64,000 nt of DNA, from assembly GCF_910594985.1 (NCBI RefSeq), contig NZ_CAJVCE010000012.1:177418-241417 (forward strand), read 5' to 3'. This document shows, piece by piece, positions 54,168 to 62,488 of this stretch; the stretch's first letter is position 1; the number at the start of each line of letters is the position of its first letter. The stretch comes from Paenibacillus allorhizosphaerae (GTDB taxonomy: Bacteria > Bacillota > Bacilli > Paenibacillales > NBRC-103111). The position numbers were made by a program, and so were the translations under genes. The notes under the pieces were generated by a model. It had not been told where the DNA came from. It was given only the letters and a program-made list of their open reading frames with translations, and searched no databases.

Positions 54168-55037
54168 ATGCCGTTATCCAATCTACCTGTCATTGTACGC
54201 AGTGCTTTTCCCATCATGCTCGGCACGGCCATTTATGCTTTCGGGCTGCACTACTTTGTTATTTCTAACGAACTTATGGAAGGCGGAATAACAGGGATCG
54301 CGCTGCTGCTGAATTATATTTTCGGATTTCCTCCATCGGTGACGACGCTTGTAATCAATATTCCGCTCTTTTATATTGGTTGGCGTATTTTGGGTAAATC
54401 GAGCATGATCTATACGGTCATCGGTACGCTGTCGCTTTCGTTCTTTTTATGGATCATGGAATTGCTCATTAAGAACGGACTGCTAGTGCCGTTTCGGTCG
54501 GAGCATGATTTTTTTCTGGCCACCGCTTATGCCGGGTTTACGCTGGGAACCGGGCTCGGCATCGTATTTCGCTACGGCGGCACAACCGGCGGATCGGACA
54601 TTATGGCGCGAATTGCGCATAAGCTGAAAGGCTGGAGCATCGGGCGAATCATATTGTTAATGGACGCCGTGGTTATCGGCTCATCGTTATTCTTCATCCC
54701 GAAAGAAAAGATTTTATATACATTCGTCGTCGTTTTCATTGCTTCCAAAATGATCGATATTTTAATTGAAGGCGCCTATGCAGCCCGCGCATTCACGATC
54801 ATTACCTCGCATTCGGAGAGCGTGGCTGCGGCCATCACCAAAGAACTGGATCGCGGAGCTACGTTGTTTCCGGCTATCGGCGCCTATTCCGGCCAGCATA
54901 GACATGTGGTTTACTGCGTCGTCGCCAGAAGTGAAATGAAAAGGCTTAAAGACCTTGTCCATTCCGTCGATCCCCTCGCATTTCTGATTATTACCGAGGT
55001 TCATGACGTTGTCGGAGAAGGCTTTAAGCCTAAATAA
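54168..55037 (+). CDS. YitT family membrane protein (YpjC-like, DUF2179)
   Basis: A 289-residue protein with about five membrane spans (to about residue 190) and a C-terminal cytoplasmic DUF2179 domain (AFTIITSHSESVAAAITKEL, with RGATLFPAIGAYSG). The loop FRYGGTTGGSDIMA is the family hallmark. Function is not firmly known. The start is ATG 54168 with AAGGAGG upstream; the earlier in-frame start lies inside repeat copy B. It is the only plus-strand gene in the last 23 kb and meets ypjB tail to tail with a 20-base gap. Confidence 0.9.
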   Translation: MPLSNLPVIVRSAFPIMLGTAIYAFGLHYFVISNELMEGGITGIALLLNYIFGFPPSVTTLVINIPLFYIGWRILGKSSMIYTVIGTLSLSFFLWIMELLIKNGLLVPFRSEHDFFLATAYAGFTLGTGLGIVFRYGGTTGGSDIMARIAHKLKGWSIGRIILLMDAVVIGSSLFFIPKEKILYTFVVVFIASKMIDILIEGAYAARAFTIITSHSESVAAAITKELDRGATLFPAIGAYSGQHRHVVYCVVARSEMKRLKDLVHSVDPLAFLIITEVHDVVGEGFKPK

Positions 55038-55057
55038 TAGAAGCGGAACGAGCAGAC

Positions 55058-55924
55058 TCACACCTCTTCATTGCGCTGGATCGTGACAAGTCCTTGATCT
55101 TTCTTGGAAAGGCGCCACCCTGCGAATCCTAGTGCCATCATAATGACGGAACCGATTGCGAGCGTCCATAATATCGGATTTTGCTGGTCGTTATACGGTA
55201 AATAGGCCGTCGTTTCCTGTTTCATGAACAGTTTGTCGAGTACTTGCCGCATCGGACCGACTGCATTCAAAATATTTTTGAAAGGTTCGGCGGAAATGAC
55301 GGTTTGGTTCTTAACGAAAGTCGCAAGCGAGTCCATTTTTTCCACATCGGCGGCGTTGCGGCTGATTAGCAAGCTGGGATGAACGATTCCGTAATGCTGC
55401 CCGAGCTGTTCCGCGGCTTTTTGAAGCTCCGCTTTGTTTTGTTCTTTCGCTGCGTGCTCCAACCCATTGACGTCATCCTGCAGCACCTTATAATACTGAA
55501 GCCACATCGGCTGGCTCGTATGCGTCAAAGCATCAGTGGCGAGCCTCAACTTGGCAGCGGACAGCTGCCCTTCCTCGGCATTGAATTTCGCCGCGTTGAA
55601 TACCCGTTTTGCCTGCGTCACCGTTTCCGCAAGCGCATTCATCCCTTCGACGGATGTAATTCCTTCAAACCGGATACGGGTCACCTGATCGCTAATTTGC
55701 TGCAGCACCGTACGTCCTCCGTCCACATCCCCCTTCAACACCTTTTGATACATTTCGTCTGCCGTCTCATTCAGCAATTCAACCTTTTGTACTTGTTCCT
55801 GCACCGGTTTGACGGGAACCGTTTCCTTGCCTCCCTTAGCCGCACTGCAGCCGAAGAGCGCAGACGAGCTCAAAGACAACAACAAGACAACACTGATCCA
55901 CTTCATATTCCGTGTCCATCGCAT
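55058..55924 (-). CDS. ypjB: Sporulation protein YpjB
   Basis: A 288-residue protein of the YpjB sporulation family. A signal sequence with lipobox-like LFGCSAA (cysteine near residue 26) leads a helical extracytoplasmic domain (about 40-240), then a C-terminal membrane span (IGSVIMMALGFAGWRLSKK). So it may be both lipid-anchored and membrane-spanning. The role in sporulation is poorly defined. It follows ypjA, as in B. subtilis. Confidence 0.85.
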   Translation of the reverse strand: MRWTRNMKWISVVLLLSLSSSALFGCSAAKGGKETVPVKPVQEQVQKVELLNETADEMYQKVLKGDVDGGRTVLQQISDQVTRIRFEGITSVEGMNALAETVTQAKRVFNAAKFNAEEGQLSAAKLRLATDALTHTSQPMWLQYYKVLQDDVNGLEHAAKEQNKAELQKAAEQLGQHYGIVHPSLLISRNAADVEKMDSLATFVKNQTVISAEPFKNILNAVGPMRQVLDKLFMKQETTAYLPYNDQQNPILWTLAIGSVIMMALGFAGWRLSKKDQGLVTIQRNEEV

Positions 55925-55968
55925 CGGACATCCCCTCCTAACTAAATCCTATGGGGCATGTCCTCTGT

Positions 55969-56652
55969 TTAGACCGCTTTTCTCCGCACTGAGGAGCGCT
56001 TTTCCCTTATAAGCCACATCGCGAGCGCAACAATGATGCTGATAAGGCTAAGGCTGATCGTATACGCCTCGATCACCGTCAGATCGTCTTCAAGCACCCT
56101 CGGCAGTCTCGGATACACGTCGAACGTATAATCCATGAAATCGTTAAGAAAAGCCCAGCAAGCGACGAGCGCCACCGACGGCCATCGATACCGGTACAAA
56201 TTCAGATACAGCAGCGCCTCCGCCGCCATCCCCAGATGAGAGAACGTCAACATCCAATCTTGCCACACAAGAACGTCACCTTGGGAAGCTGCGGCAAAAA
56301 TCATCGTTACAGCCCAAATGCCGTATTTCATTGAAGTAACGACAGCGAACGCTTCGACGAAGCCGCGAAACCCAACCGCACCCGTTACAGAAATTGCGGA
56401 ATGCTGTTCGCGTCTTCTGTCAAGCAATAAGTAGACGATCGCACCCGTAAAAAATAAACTGGCCGTTGGGCTGTCCGGGACGAACGGCAAAAACCATGGG
56501 CTCTGCTCCTCTACGGTATACACTAGCTGTTGCCAATACCAGATGTAGCCATATATCGTCCCCAACAAGTTCACCCAGAACAAGCTCCAGAGCATAAATC
56601 CGCTGCCCAAAAAGGGGGTGGAAAAAAAGTAACGGAACCGCCATTCAGACAA
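55969..56652 (-). CDS. ypjA: YpjA-like membrane protein (DUF1405)
   Basis: A protein of about 227 residues with six or so membrane spans (FMLWSLFWVNLLGTIYGYIW, ASLFFTGAIVYLLLD and others), of the DUF1405 family next to qcr genes in Bacillus. Function is unknown. I place the start at TTG 56652 (MSEWRFRYFFSTPF), seven bases after GGGAGGG. The longer frame begins at ATG 56700, but its first codons are part of the qcr operon terminator and no ribosome site precedes it. Confidence 0.82.
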   Translation of the reverse strand: MSEWRFRYFFSTPFLGSGFMLWSLFWVNLLGTIYGYIWYWQQLVYTVEEQSPWFLPFVPDSPTASLFFTGAIVYLLLDRRREQHSAISVTGAVGFRGFVEAFAVVTSMKYGIWAVTMIFAAASQGDVLVWQDWMLTFSHLGMAAEALLYLNLYRYRWPSVALVACWAFLNDFMDYTFDVYPRLPRVLEDDLTVIEAYTISLSLISIIVALAMWLIREKRSSVRRKAV

Positions 56653-56682
56653 TCGAGTGCCCTCCCGCCTATCGAATTGATT

Positions 56683-56713
56683 TAAAAAACCTGACCGCAT
56701 CTGCGATCAGGTT
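56683..56713 (-). terminator. Rho-independent terminator of the qcrABC operon
   Basis: On the minus strand AACCTGA pairs with TCAGGTT (56707-56713 with 56688-56694) and six T follow. It lies just after the qcrC stop and overlaps the first codons of the longest ypjA frame. Confidence 0.85.
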
Positions 56714-56721
56714 TGTTCTGG

Positions 56722-57603
56722 TTATTGCTTTTTCTGTCTGGACAGCCAATCCGCAATTTTATCAAGATCTGCGTCGGTCAGCCCTTGCTTGATGTTGGCA
56801 TCATATTGAGCAGTCATATTGCCTTGACCCTTCTTGATGATGCCGAGAATTTCTTCTTTCGAATGTTTATCGCCTACGCCGCGAAGCGCCGGAATCCCGG
56901 AAGCCGGCATCCCTTTCAACTCTCCGCCATGACAAGCAAGGCAGGTCGCTTTCTTGTACAGCTCTGCTGCCGGATCATCCGGCGCGACAATGGCAGCTGC
57001 TTGTGCTCCCGGTTTCGGGGCACTGCCGCCTTCCTTGCCTTTGTTCGCATGCATTTCTTCTTCGCGTTTGATGTGTTCCGGAATAAGACCTTTTTCCTTC
57101 ATCTCAAGCTCGTAATGGTGCCATGATACTACCGTCAAATAAGTACACGCAACCAAGCTGAGAATCATCAACGTAGAAGCGATCGGACGTCTGTAAAACC
57201 GTCTTTCTTTCCCCGTGTCCAGGAACGGCGCCAGCAATAATGCACCGAAGGCGATTCCCGGCACTCCAAGCGTACCCAATACAACGAAATGATTCGAAGT
57301 ATAAGGATATTTCAGCAGCTGATACATAAACAGGAAGTACCAGTCCGGCATCGGAATGAACTGCGTATTTGTCGGATCAGCCGGATATCCGAGCGGAGCC
57401 GCTTCGGACATAACGAGTACCAATATGCCTACCAGAACAACGGCGCCGACCATCCATTCTTTCAGAAGGAAGTTCGGAATAAATACTTCCGACTTTCCGG
57501 GATATGCAGAGAAATCTTGAGGTATCATTCGCGAAGATTTGGCACGAACGCGCGAATCCCCAACATACACAATTTTTTCGTCAGATTTATGACCGTGAGC
57601 CAC
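56722..57603 (-). CDS. qcrC: QcrC, menaquinol:cytochrome c reductase cytochrome b/c subunit
   Basis: Subunit of the bc-type complex that passes electrons from menaquinol to cytochrome c. It fuses the C-terminal part of cytochrome b (three to four spans; PDWYFLFMYQLLKYPY carries the PDWY-type quinol motif) to a cytochrome c domain with the haem motif CLACH (near residue 230) and a distal methionine region. I place the start at GTG 57603, seven or eight bases after AAGGAGGGG, giving MAHGHKSDEKIVYVGDSRVR like the Bacillus protein. Confidence 0.94.
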   Translation of the reverse strand: MAHGHKSDEKIVYVGDSRVRAKSSRMIPQDFSAYPGKSEVFIPNFLLKEWMVGAVVLVGILVLVMSEAAPLGYPADPTNTQFIPMPDWYFLFMYQLLKYPYTSNHFVVLGTLGVPGIAFGALLLAPFLDTGKERRFYRRPIASTLMILSLVACTYLTVVSWHHYELEMKEKGLIPEHIKREEEMHANKGKEGGSAPKPGAQAAAIVAPDDPAAELYKKATCLACHGGELKGMPASGIPALRGVGDKHSKEEILGIIKKGQGNMTAQYDANIKQGLTDADLDKIADWLSRQKKQ

Positions 57604-57660
57604 GTATCGCCCCTCCTTCTCGTTTTCTTTCAAAGAAAACCATATTGCAAAGTCACGCGC

Positions 57661-58332
57661 TTAGAGCGGCCCCGAAATCCCTTGTTTGCGGATCATAAAA
57701 AAGTGTCCTGCGAGCAGAGCGAGCAATGCGCCCGGAAGGAAGAACACGTGCAACGCAAAGAATCTCGTCAGCGTTTGAGCTCCTACAATCTCGCCGCCTT
57801 GCAGGAAGGTTTTGATGTAATCACCGAGATAAGGAACCGATGCTGCAATTTTAATACCTACTTGAGTCGCGAAATACGCTTTATTGTCCCAAGGGAGCAA
57901 ATAGCCTGTAAAACCGAGTCCCAACATGACGAAGAAAATTAACATCCCTACGACCCAGTTCATTTCACGCGGCGCTTTATAAGAGCCTGTAAAGAACACT
58001 CGAAGCGTATGTAGGAACATCATAACGATAACGAGGCTGGCGCCCCAGTGATGCATACCGCGAACGATTACGCCGAATGCGACTTTATGCTGCAAGTAGT
58101 CGACGCTCGCATATGCATTAATGATATCCGGCACATAGTACATCGTTAGAAACATACCGGATAAAATTTGTATAACCGTGATAAAAAACGTCAGTCCGCC
58201 AAAGCAATAAACGAATGCGGAAAAATGGTGCGCCGGGTTTACGTGTTCCGGTACTTCATGATCCGCTACGTCTCTCCACATCGGCGTGATATCCAGACGT
58301 TCATCAATCCAGTTATAGACACTTTTAAACAT
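57661..58332 (-). CDS. qcrB: QcrB, menaquinol:cytochrome c reductase cytochrome b subunit
   Basis: A 223-residue short cytochrome b with four spans, as in Bacillus b6-type complexes. Cys43 in FVYCFGGLT is the residue that binds the extra haem covalently in B. subtilis. The haem-b histidines are seen in RGMHHWGAS, FLHTLRVF, ALHVFFLPG and GHFFMIRKQGISG. GAAGGAGG precedes the ATG. It lies between qcrA and qcrC. Confidence 0.96.
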   Translation of the reverse strand: MFKSVYNWIDERLDITPMWRDVADHEVPEHVNPAHHFSAFVYCFGGLTFFITVIQILSGMFLTMYYVPDIINAYASVDYLQHKVAFGVIVRGMHHWGASLVIVMMFLHTLRVFFTGSYKAPREMNWVVGMLIFFVMLGLGFTGYLLPWDNKAYFATQVGIKIAASVPYLGDYIKTFLQGGEIVGAQTLTRFFALHVFFLPGALLALLAGHFFMIRKQGISGPL

Positions 58333-58351
58333 CTGATGTTACGCCTCCTTC

Positions 58352-58897
58352 TTACACCCGTTTGTTTGGACCGAGCTGACCAAGATATACAAAGCCGTTT
58401 TCGATCTTCAATTCGTACTGATCCAGAGGCGCCGGTGCTACGGCCAGGTTTTTGCCGTCTGCCGTATAGTGAGCGCCATGGCATGGGCAATAATACTGTT
58501 CCTTATACTCAGGATTCGAATTCCAGTTAACCGTACAGCCCAAATGTTTGCAGGTTGGATTCAAAGCGAATATTTTGCCGTCTTGCCCTTTGGAGATCCA
58601 CGCTTCGAGCTCCGGGTCGCTCTCATACCATCCGTCGACTTGATGCACCTTGAATTTGAAAGATTTCGGTTCGTTCGTTATTTTGGCTTCTTCCACAACC
58701 TTTACCCACGCGGCCTGCGCCTTAGGTTGAAGGACCGGATCCACAGCAAACCGAATCATAGGTACCAGCATACCGGCACCCATGAATGCACCGGCTCCGC
58801 CAAGGGTATAGGAAAGAAACTGGCGCCGGGACATTTCGCGGCGTTTGACCGGCTCTTTGCCATGATGCTGCGACTCTTGATTCGTGTGATCGTTCAT
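58352..58897 (-). CDS. qcrA: QcrA, Rieske iron-sulfur subunit of menaquinol:cytochrome c reductase
   Basis: A 181-residue Rieske protein. An N-terminal twin-arginine-like stretch SRRQFLSYTLGGAGAFMGAG forms the membrane anchor and export signal. The [2Fe-2S] ligands are in CKHLGCTV and CPCHGAHY, with the disulfide cysteines also present. The start at ATG 58897 follows AAGGGGG; the frame is open to a GTG at 58921. It is the first gene of qcrABC, with a 228-base promoter region upstream. Confidence 0.95.
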   Translation of the reverse strand: MNDHTNQESQHHGKEPVKRREMSRRQFLSYTLGGAGAFMGAGMLVPMIRFAVDPVLQPKAQAAWVKVVEEAKITNEPKSFKFKVHQVDGWYESDPELEAWISKGQDGKIFALNPTCKHLGCTVNWNSNPEYKEQYYCPCHGAHYTADGKNLAVAPAPLDQYELKIENGFVYLGQLGPNKRV

Positions 58898-59125
58898 TCT
58901 CGTTCTACCCCCTTTTGCCACATATATCAGTCGTTCGACATAACTTTACACCAGATACTAGGACATAACTAATAATAGCTTACGTCTTAGGGTGCGTCAA
59001 GAATGCAGACAAGCCATTCACGCATGGATCGCCAAGTGCCGAAGCCACTTTTAACGAAATTGTCACAACTGTCCGCAGGTTTAAAATGATTCGTCTTTAC
59101 ATAGAATTTGCATAATTACCACAGA

Positions 59126-59590
59126 TCATACATCCGTCCTAATCGCTGCCTGCGGCTGCCACAACAGCGCCATCTCCCCAGCCGCTCTCCGTTTAGCGCC
59201 GTCGGGAGAATCCTTCAGTTCGGCGGCCCCGAAACGAAGAATCAAGTCCGCATTCGCCGCAGTGAGCGGCAGCTCCTGTTCCGTTTTGGCCGTTACGATC
59301 ACGACATGCCGGAAGCCTGCCTCCGTTTTCAGCTTCAAGCATACGTCATCAAGCAGTCCCCATGGTTCGCCGTCGTTGCTTGTCCCGGCAAAATGCATGG
59401 CAGGATACGTAACTATTCTTCCTTTGAACGGAATTTCCAGCAGATCCAACGCGTCCCTTAACCGTTCGAGCTCCTGTGTCGCCTCCCATGGCGCTTCGGC
59501 TCCGCTCAAGCCGGTAACCGGCAGCAGGCATGTGTCCAAATACGGCCGCAGCTCGGCCCAGCCGCTTTCCTGTATATCGCTGAATTTCAT
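59126..59590 (-). CDS. ypiF: YpiF-like protein (DUF2487)
   Basis: A 154-residue soluble protein of the DUF2487 family, which lies next to qcrA in Bacillus. It begins MKFSDIQESGWAELRPYLDT with GAAGGTG upstream; the longer frame extends into a terminator. Function is unknown. It is 228 bases before qcrA. Confidence 0.8.
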   Translation of the reverse strand: MKFSDIQESGWAELRPYLDTCLLPVTGLSGAEAPWEATQELERLRDALDLLEIPFKGRIVTYPAMHFAGTSNDGEPWGLLDDVCLKLKTEAGFRHVVIVTAKTEQELPLTAANADLILRFGAAELKDSPDGAKRRAAGEMALLWQPQAAIRTDV

Positions 59591-59632
59591 GTATTCACCT
59601 TCTTCCCGTAACGTACTAACATACTTTAACAT

Positions 59633-59668
59633 AAAAAAAGACACATGAACGGGATTCATATGTCTTTT
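59633..59668 (-). terminator. Rho-independent terminator after the IDEAL-domain gene
   Basis: AAAGACATATGAA pairs with TTCATGTGTCTTT (one G-T pair) around a five-base loop, with seven T after it on the minus strand. It separates the IDEAL-domain gene from ypiF. Confidence 0.85.
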
Positions 59669-59704
59669 AAAAAAAATGTTGAATTTCCGCTAGGATCCGC
59701 CTAA

Positions 59705-59893
59705 TCAGGCAAGGGAACGCAGTGTGTTCAGTTCAGCCGTAAGGGCAATAAATGTTTGTTCGTCTCCCTTGGCGAGCGCTTGATCGATTTCTCTGTACAA
59801 ATACTGCTCTTTGTATTTGCGAAGCGCTTCATCCAGTACCATCTCCGCGAACAGCCCCAGCATTATATCGTTAGTGATATTCATTTTGCCCAT
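59705..59893 (-). CDS. Small IDEAL-domain protein
   Basis: A 62-residue protein with an IDEAL-type helix pair (LYREIDQALAKGDEQTFIAL). This domain occurs at the end of ComK- and YpiB-type Bacillus proteins and in short stand-alone proteins. The start is ATG 59893 with GGAGG nine bases upstream. Possibly a protein-binding adaptor; no partner is evident. Confidence 0.75.
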   Translation of the reverse strand: MGKMNITNDIMLGLFAEMVLDEALRKYKEQYLYREIDQALAKGDEQTFIALTAELNTLRSLA

Positions 59894-59940
59894 GAGAACC
59901 AACCTCCAAACTGGTCTTGATCCTATTCATTTGTTTTGTT

Positions 59941-60459
59941 TTACCGACTTGCTTGCTCCTGCCTGTACTCCTCAGCCTTAACGCAGTAGCTTTCCATGGT
60001 TCGCTTCATTCGTTCCATATCGTAATCCGCTAATTCACGGACGACTTTGGCCGGCGTTCCAAGCGAAAGCGTGTGCGAAGGGATCGATTTGTTTTCGGTC
60101 ACCAACGCACCTGCCCCTACTAAAGCATATTCACCGATCGCGGCGCCGTTGAGTACAATAGCCCCCATCCCGATTAATGTACCTTTGCCTATCGTGCAGC
60201 CGTGGATAATCGCACCGTGTCCCACCGAAACTTCCTCCGCGACGATCAGAGGTTGATTGACGTTGACGTGACCGATGCACCCGTCCTGGATATTGGATCG
60301 TCTGCCGATCCGAATCGGGGCCAAATCGCCGCGCAGCACGGTATTGTACCAAATGCTCGCTCCTTCCTCGATCGTGACGTCACCGATAATTTGAACGCCA
60401 GACGCCAAAAAAACAGTCGGGTGAATTTGCGGCATTATGCCGTTATAGCTGTGAAGCAT
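59941..60459 (-). CDS. Gamma-class carbonic anhydrase-like protein
   Basis: A 172-residue left-handed beta-helix protein of the gamma carbonic anhydrase/PaaY/YtoA group. Hexapeptide repeats run from about residue 10 to 130, and the three metal histidines are in DGCIGHVNV and VGHGAIIHGCTIG. A helix of about 35 residues ends the protein. It may hydrate CO2 or be an acyl-group enzyme; activity varies in the family. AAGGAG precedes its ATG. An inverted repeat lies just upstream. Confidence 0.88.
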   Translation of the reverse strand: MLHSYNGIMPQIHPTVFLASGVQIIGDVTIEEGASIWYNTVLRGDLAPIRIGRRSNIQDGCIGHVNVNQPLIVAEEVSVGHGAIIHGCTIGKGTLIGMGAIVLNGAAIGEYALVGAGALVTENKSIPSHTLSLGTPAKVVRELADYDMERMKRTMESYCVKAEEYRQEQASR

Positions 60460-60479
60460 ATATGTAACACTCCTTATGT

Positions 60480-60507
60480 GGTAACTGCCGAGCGCTCAGT
60501 CGTTACC
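60480..60507. repeat. Interrupted palindrome upstream of the carbonic anhydrase gene
   Basis: GGTAAC (60480-60485) is inverted as GTTACC (60502-60507) and the centre CGAGCGCTC is itself a near palindrome. No T run follows, so it looks more like an operator than a terminator. A further GTTAC lies about 25 bases away. Confidence 0.5.
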
Positions 60508-60538
60508 GAATATTTGGGAGTGATTGTAACAAAGGCGG

Positions 60539-61663
60539 TTACGGATTGTCAAACGGAATGACGATCTTCTCTTCGTCTGCCACATACGTCCCTTCGATGA
60601 TGCCGCTGCCCATTTTCGTCATTTGGATCACCGCTCCATGCACGGTATCTTCCCCGATTCGGAGCAGTCCAAGATGCATCATCATTTGCAAAAGACGCTG
60701 CTCGAAAATCGAATCGGGCGTATCGTAATAGAAGGGACGGATCAGCCCGCCGAGCGCTTCCTTCAGCGTCGCGACTGTAACCCATGATTTAGCCAGCTGA
60801 TTGATCCAATGCACGAGAGACTGGATGTTCGGGATCGGCCCTTTGTACAGCCGGAGCCAGAATCGGTATACTTCCGCCGGATCCTCTTTCATTCCGCCGT
60901 CAGCGTGCTCCGCTCCTTTGGCTGTCAGCGCCAACACTTGATTATGCTCGGTGATGTAGTCATGAAAGTAGCAGTAATCGTAAATGAACGAAAAGCGGTT
61001 CGGATAGTCACGAAACATGCGGCCATAGCCGAATCTCCACGCCGTTTTGCCGACCGGCTCTTCCATAACCGCCATCTTCTCCAGCAGCTGCTGCAAGTTG
61101 CGTTTGTACATGGCATTATCCGCCGTCAGCATCATTTCTTGTCCACGCAAATGGAGAAGAACGTTCCGAATGTCATGAGCGATCAACTTTTGCTCGTCGC
61201 GATAAACGCCCGGCTCCGCGGTCCGCTGAAGTTTCTGTTCGAACTGTTTGCCGAGCGCGGTGATGAATCTCCGTTTCAAATCGGCCGGCACTTGAAACAA
61301 GTACCTCGTCTGATGCGAATACCCGCTGAACAACCATCCCCGCTGTTTGAATCGCGTAATCACTTCGCGCGGATTCCATGCTTCGGATGGCTCCTTTACA
61401 AACCGGCTTTGCTGAACCCGGGCGATCAGCTCCTCAAGACTAAATGAGCCTCGCTGATCGAACAGAAGCGAGTTCAAAAAACGTATATCTTCGAGCGACA
61501 TGCCGTCGACTTGCCGTTCGAATATTTCTCTCCGTCCGACGGTCGATAAAATTGACTGGATCAGCTCGTTTTTCGAGTGTCCGTTACATTCGCAATTGTA
61601 CGTCCCTGCTATGCGGCTCAGGTCATGAATGTCCGCGTAACTTAACATATCCGCCAAATTCAT
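60539..61663 (-). CDS. Hypothetical 374-residue protein
   Basis: I do not recognise this protein. It is soluble and mostly helical. Residues 1-60 (LSRIAGTYNCECNGHSKNEL) resemble a short SAP/Rho-N-like helical start with two close cysteines and a histidine. Residues about 60-130 look like a winged helix (EELIARVQQSRFVKEPSEAW, then RFKQRGWLFSG). The rest has long amphipathic helices and a beta-hairpin end (GIIEGTYVADEEKIVIPF). GGAGG precedes the ATG. It stands between the phosphatase terminator and the carbonic anhydrase gene. A DNA- or RNA-binding role is only a guess. Confidence 0.8.
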   Translation of the reverse strand: MNLADMLSYADIHDLSRIAGTYNCECNGHSKNELIQSILSTVGRREIFERQVDGMSLEDIRFLNSLLFDQRGSFSLEELIARVQQSRFVKEPSEAWNPREVITRFKQRGWLFSGYSHQTRYLFQVPADLKRRFITALGKQFEQKLQRTAEPGVYRDEQKLIAHDIRNVLLHLRGQEMMLTADNAMYKRNLQQLLEKMAVMEEPVGKTAWRFGYGRMFRDYPNRFSFIYDYCYFHDYITEHNQVLALTAKGAEHADGGMKEDPAEVYRFWLRLYKGPIPNIQSLVHWINQLAKSWVTVATLKEALGGLIRPFYYDTPDSIFEQRLLQMMMHLGLLRIGEDTVHGAVIQMTKMGSGIIEGTYVADEEKIVIPFDNP

Positions 61664-61781
61664 GTTCGCGTACCTCCGAATCGTATTTCTTACTATCCAT
61701 TATGGGAAAATGTTCCGGATTTAAACGCGGGAGGACGAAACTTATTTCAATTCTTCTTGGCACTTCGTCCGCGAGAACAAC

Positions 61782-61812
61782 AAAAAAAGCTTAAACCGCC
61801 GAGGGTTTAAGC
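61782..61812 (-). terminator. Rho-independent terminator overlapping the phosphatase stop codon
   Basis: GCTTAAACC (61789-61797) pairs with GGTTTAAGC (61804-61812), followed on the minus strand by seven T. The TAA stop of the phosphatase (61807-61809) is inside the stem. Confidence 0.9.
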
Positions 61813-62397
61813 TTTGTTGTCTTGTTGCGATAAATGCTCCGTACAATTCAGCAAACGGCACTCCCAACCGTCGCCGCTTCGTTCAAGTACGGTTAGCGAC
61901 GTATTCTGCAGATGCTCTTCGATCTTTCGCCCCATGTGGCTTGCGAGTACCGGAGCAATGAATCCGCCGTGGCTGACGACCAGTATTCGCTTCCCGCCAT
62001 AACGATCCTCCAGATCGCTCAAGAATGCGCCCCAGCGGCTTAGTAAGTTATCGTCGGGCTCCATGCCTAGATCCAGCGTGCGCCAATCTTCTCCCCACCG
62101 CTTCACTCTGTCATCGAGCGTCGTCCCTTCCAGTTCGCCGAATGCGCGTTCCCTCAGACGAGCGTCATAACCATATATCGGGGTTCCGGTCACATCCGAG
62201 ATCGTCTGTGCCGTTTCCTTGGCCCGCATCAAATCGCTTGCGATGATCCCGTCCCAAGTTTCCCTCGCAAGCCTCTTTGCGAGCAGGCTGGCTTGCTCAC
62301 GTCCAACCTCGGCCAGAGGCGTATCCATTTGCCCTTGCAATCGTCCGGCCAAATTCCATTCCGTCGTACCGTGTCTGATGAAACCGAGTGTCGTCAT
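61807..62397 (-). CDS. Histidine phosphatase family protein
   Basis: A 196-residue phosphoglycerate-mutase-like phosphatase. The phosphohistidine motif is LGFIRHGTTEWN, the second arginine/glutamate region is ERAFGELEGTTLDD, and the second histidine is in VVSHGGFIAPV. All catalytic residues are present, unlike the frameshifted relative at 5.6-6.2 kb. Substrate unknown (alpha-ribazole phosphate, sugar phosphates and others occur in the family). GGGGAG precedes the ATG. Single-gene unit. Confidence 0.92.
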   Translation of the reverse strand: MTTLGFIRHGTTEWNLAGRLQGQMDTPLAEVGREQASLLAKRLARETWDGIIASDLMRAKETAQTISDVTGTPIYGYDARLRERAFGELEGTTLDDRVKRWGEDWRTLDLGMEPDDNLLSRWGAFLSDLEDRYGGKRILVVSHGGFIAPVLASHMGRKIEEHLQNTSLTVLERSGDGWECRLLNCTEHLSQQDNKA

Positions 62398-62420
62398 TGC
62401 TCTTTCTCTCCCCTGTCCCC

Positions 62421-62444
62421 AAAAAATAAAAGCCCCTGAGGGCT
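62421..62444 (-). terminator. Rho-independent terminator of the sigma/anti-sigma operon
   Basis: AGCCC (62431-62435) pairs with GGGCT (62440-62444), followed on the minus strand by a T-rich run TTTATTTTTT. It lies about 45 bases after the anti-sigma stop. Confidence 0.8.
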
Positions 62445-62488
62445 AGTTTGATGATATGATCCATTGCAGTATTCCAGCGGTTCGAATC

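Noticed and set aside
59040..59110. Possible Rex half-site (TTGTGA) upstream of qcrA
   Set aside because: Only one half of the palindrome is present; the other half does not match TCACAA.
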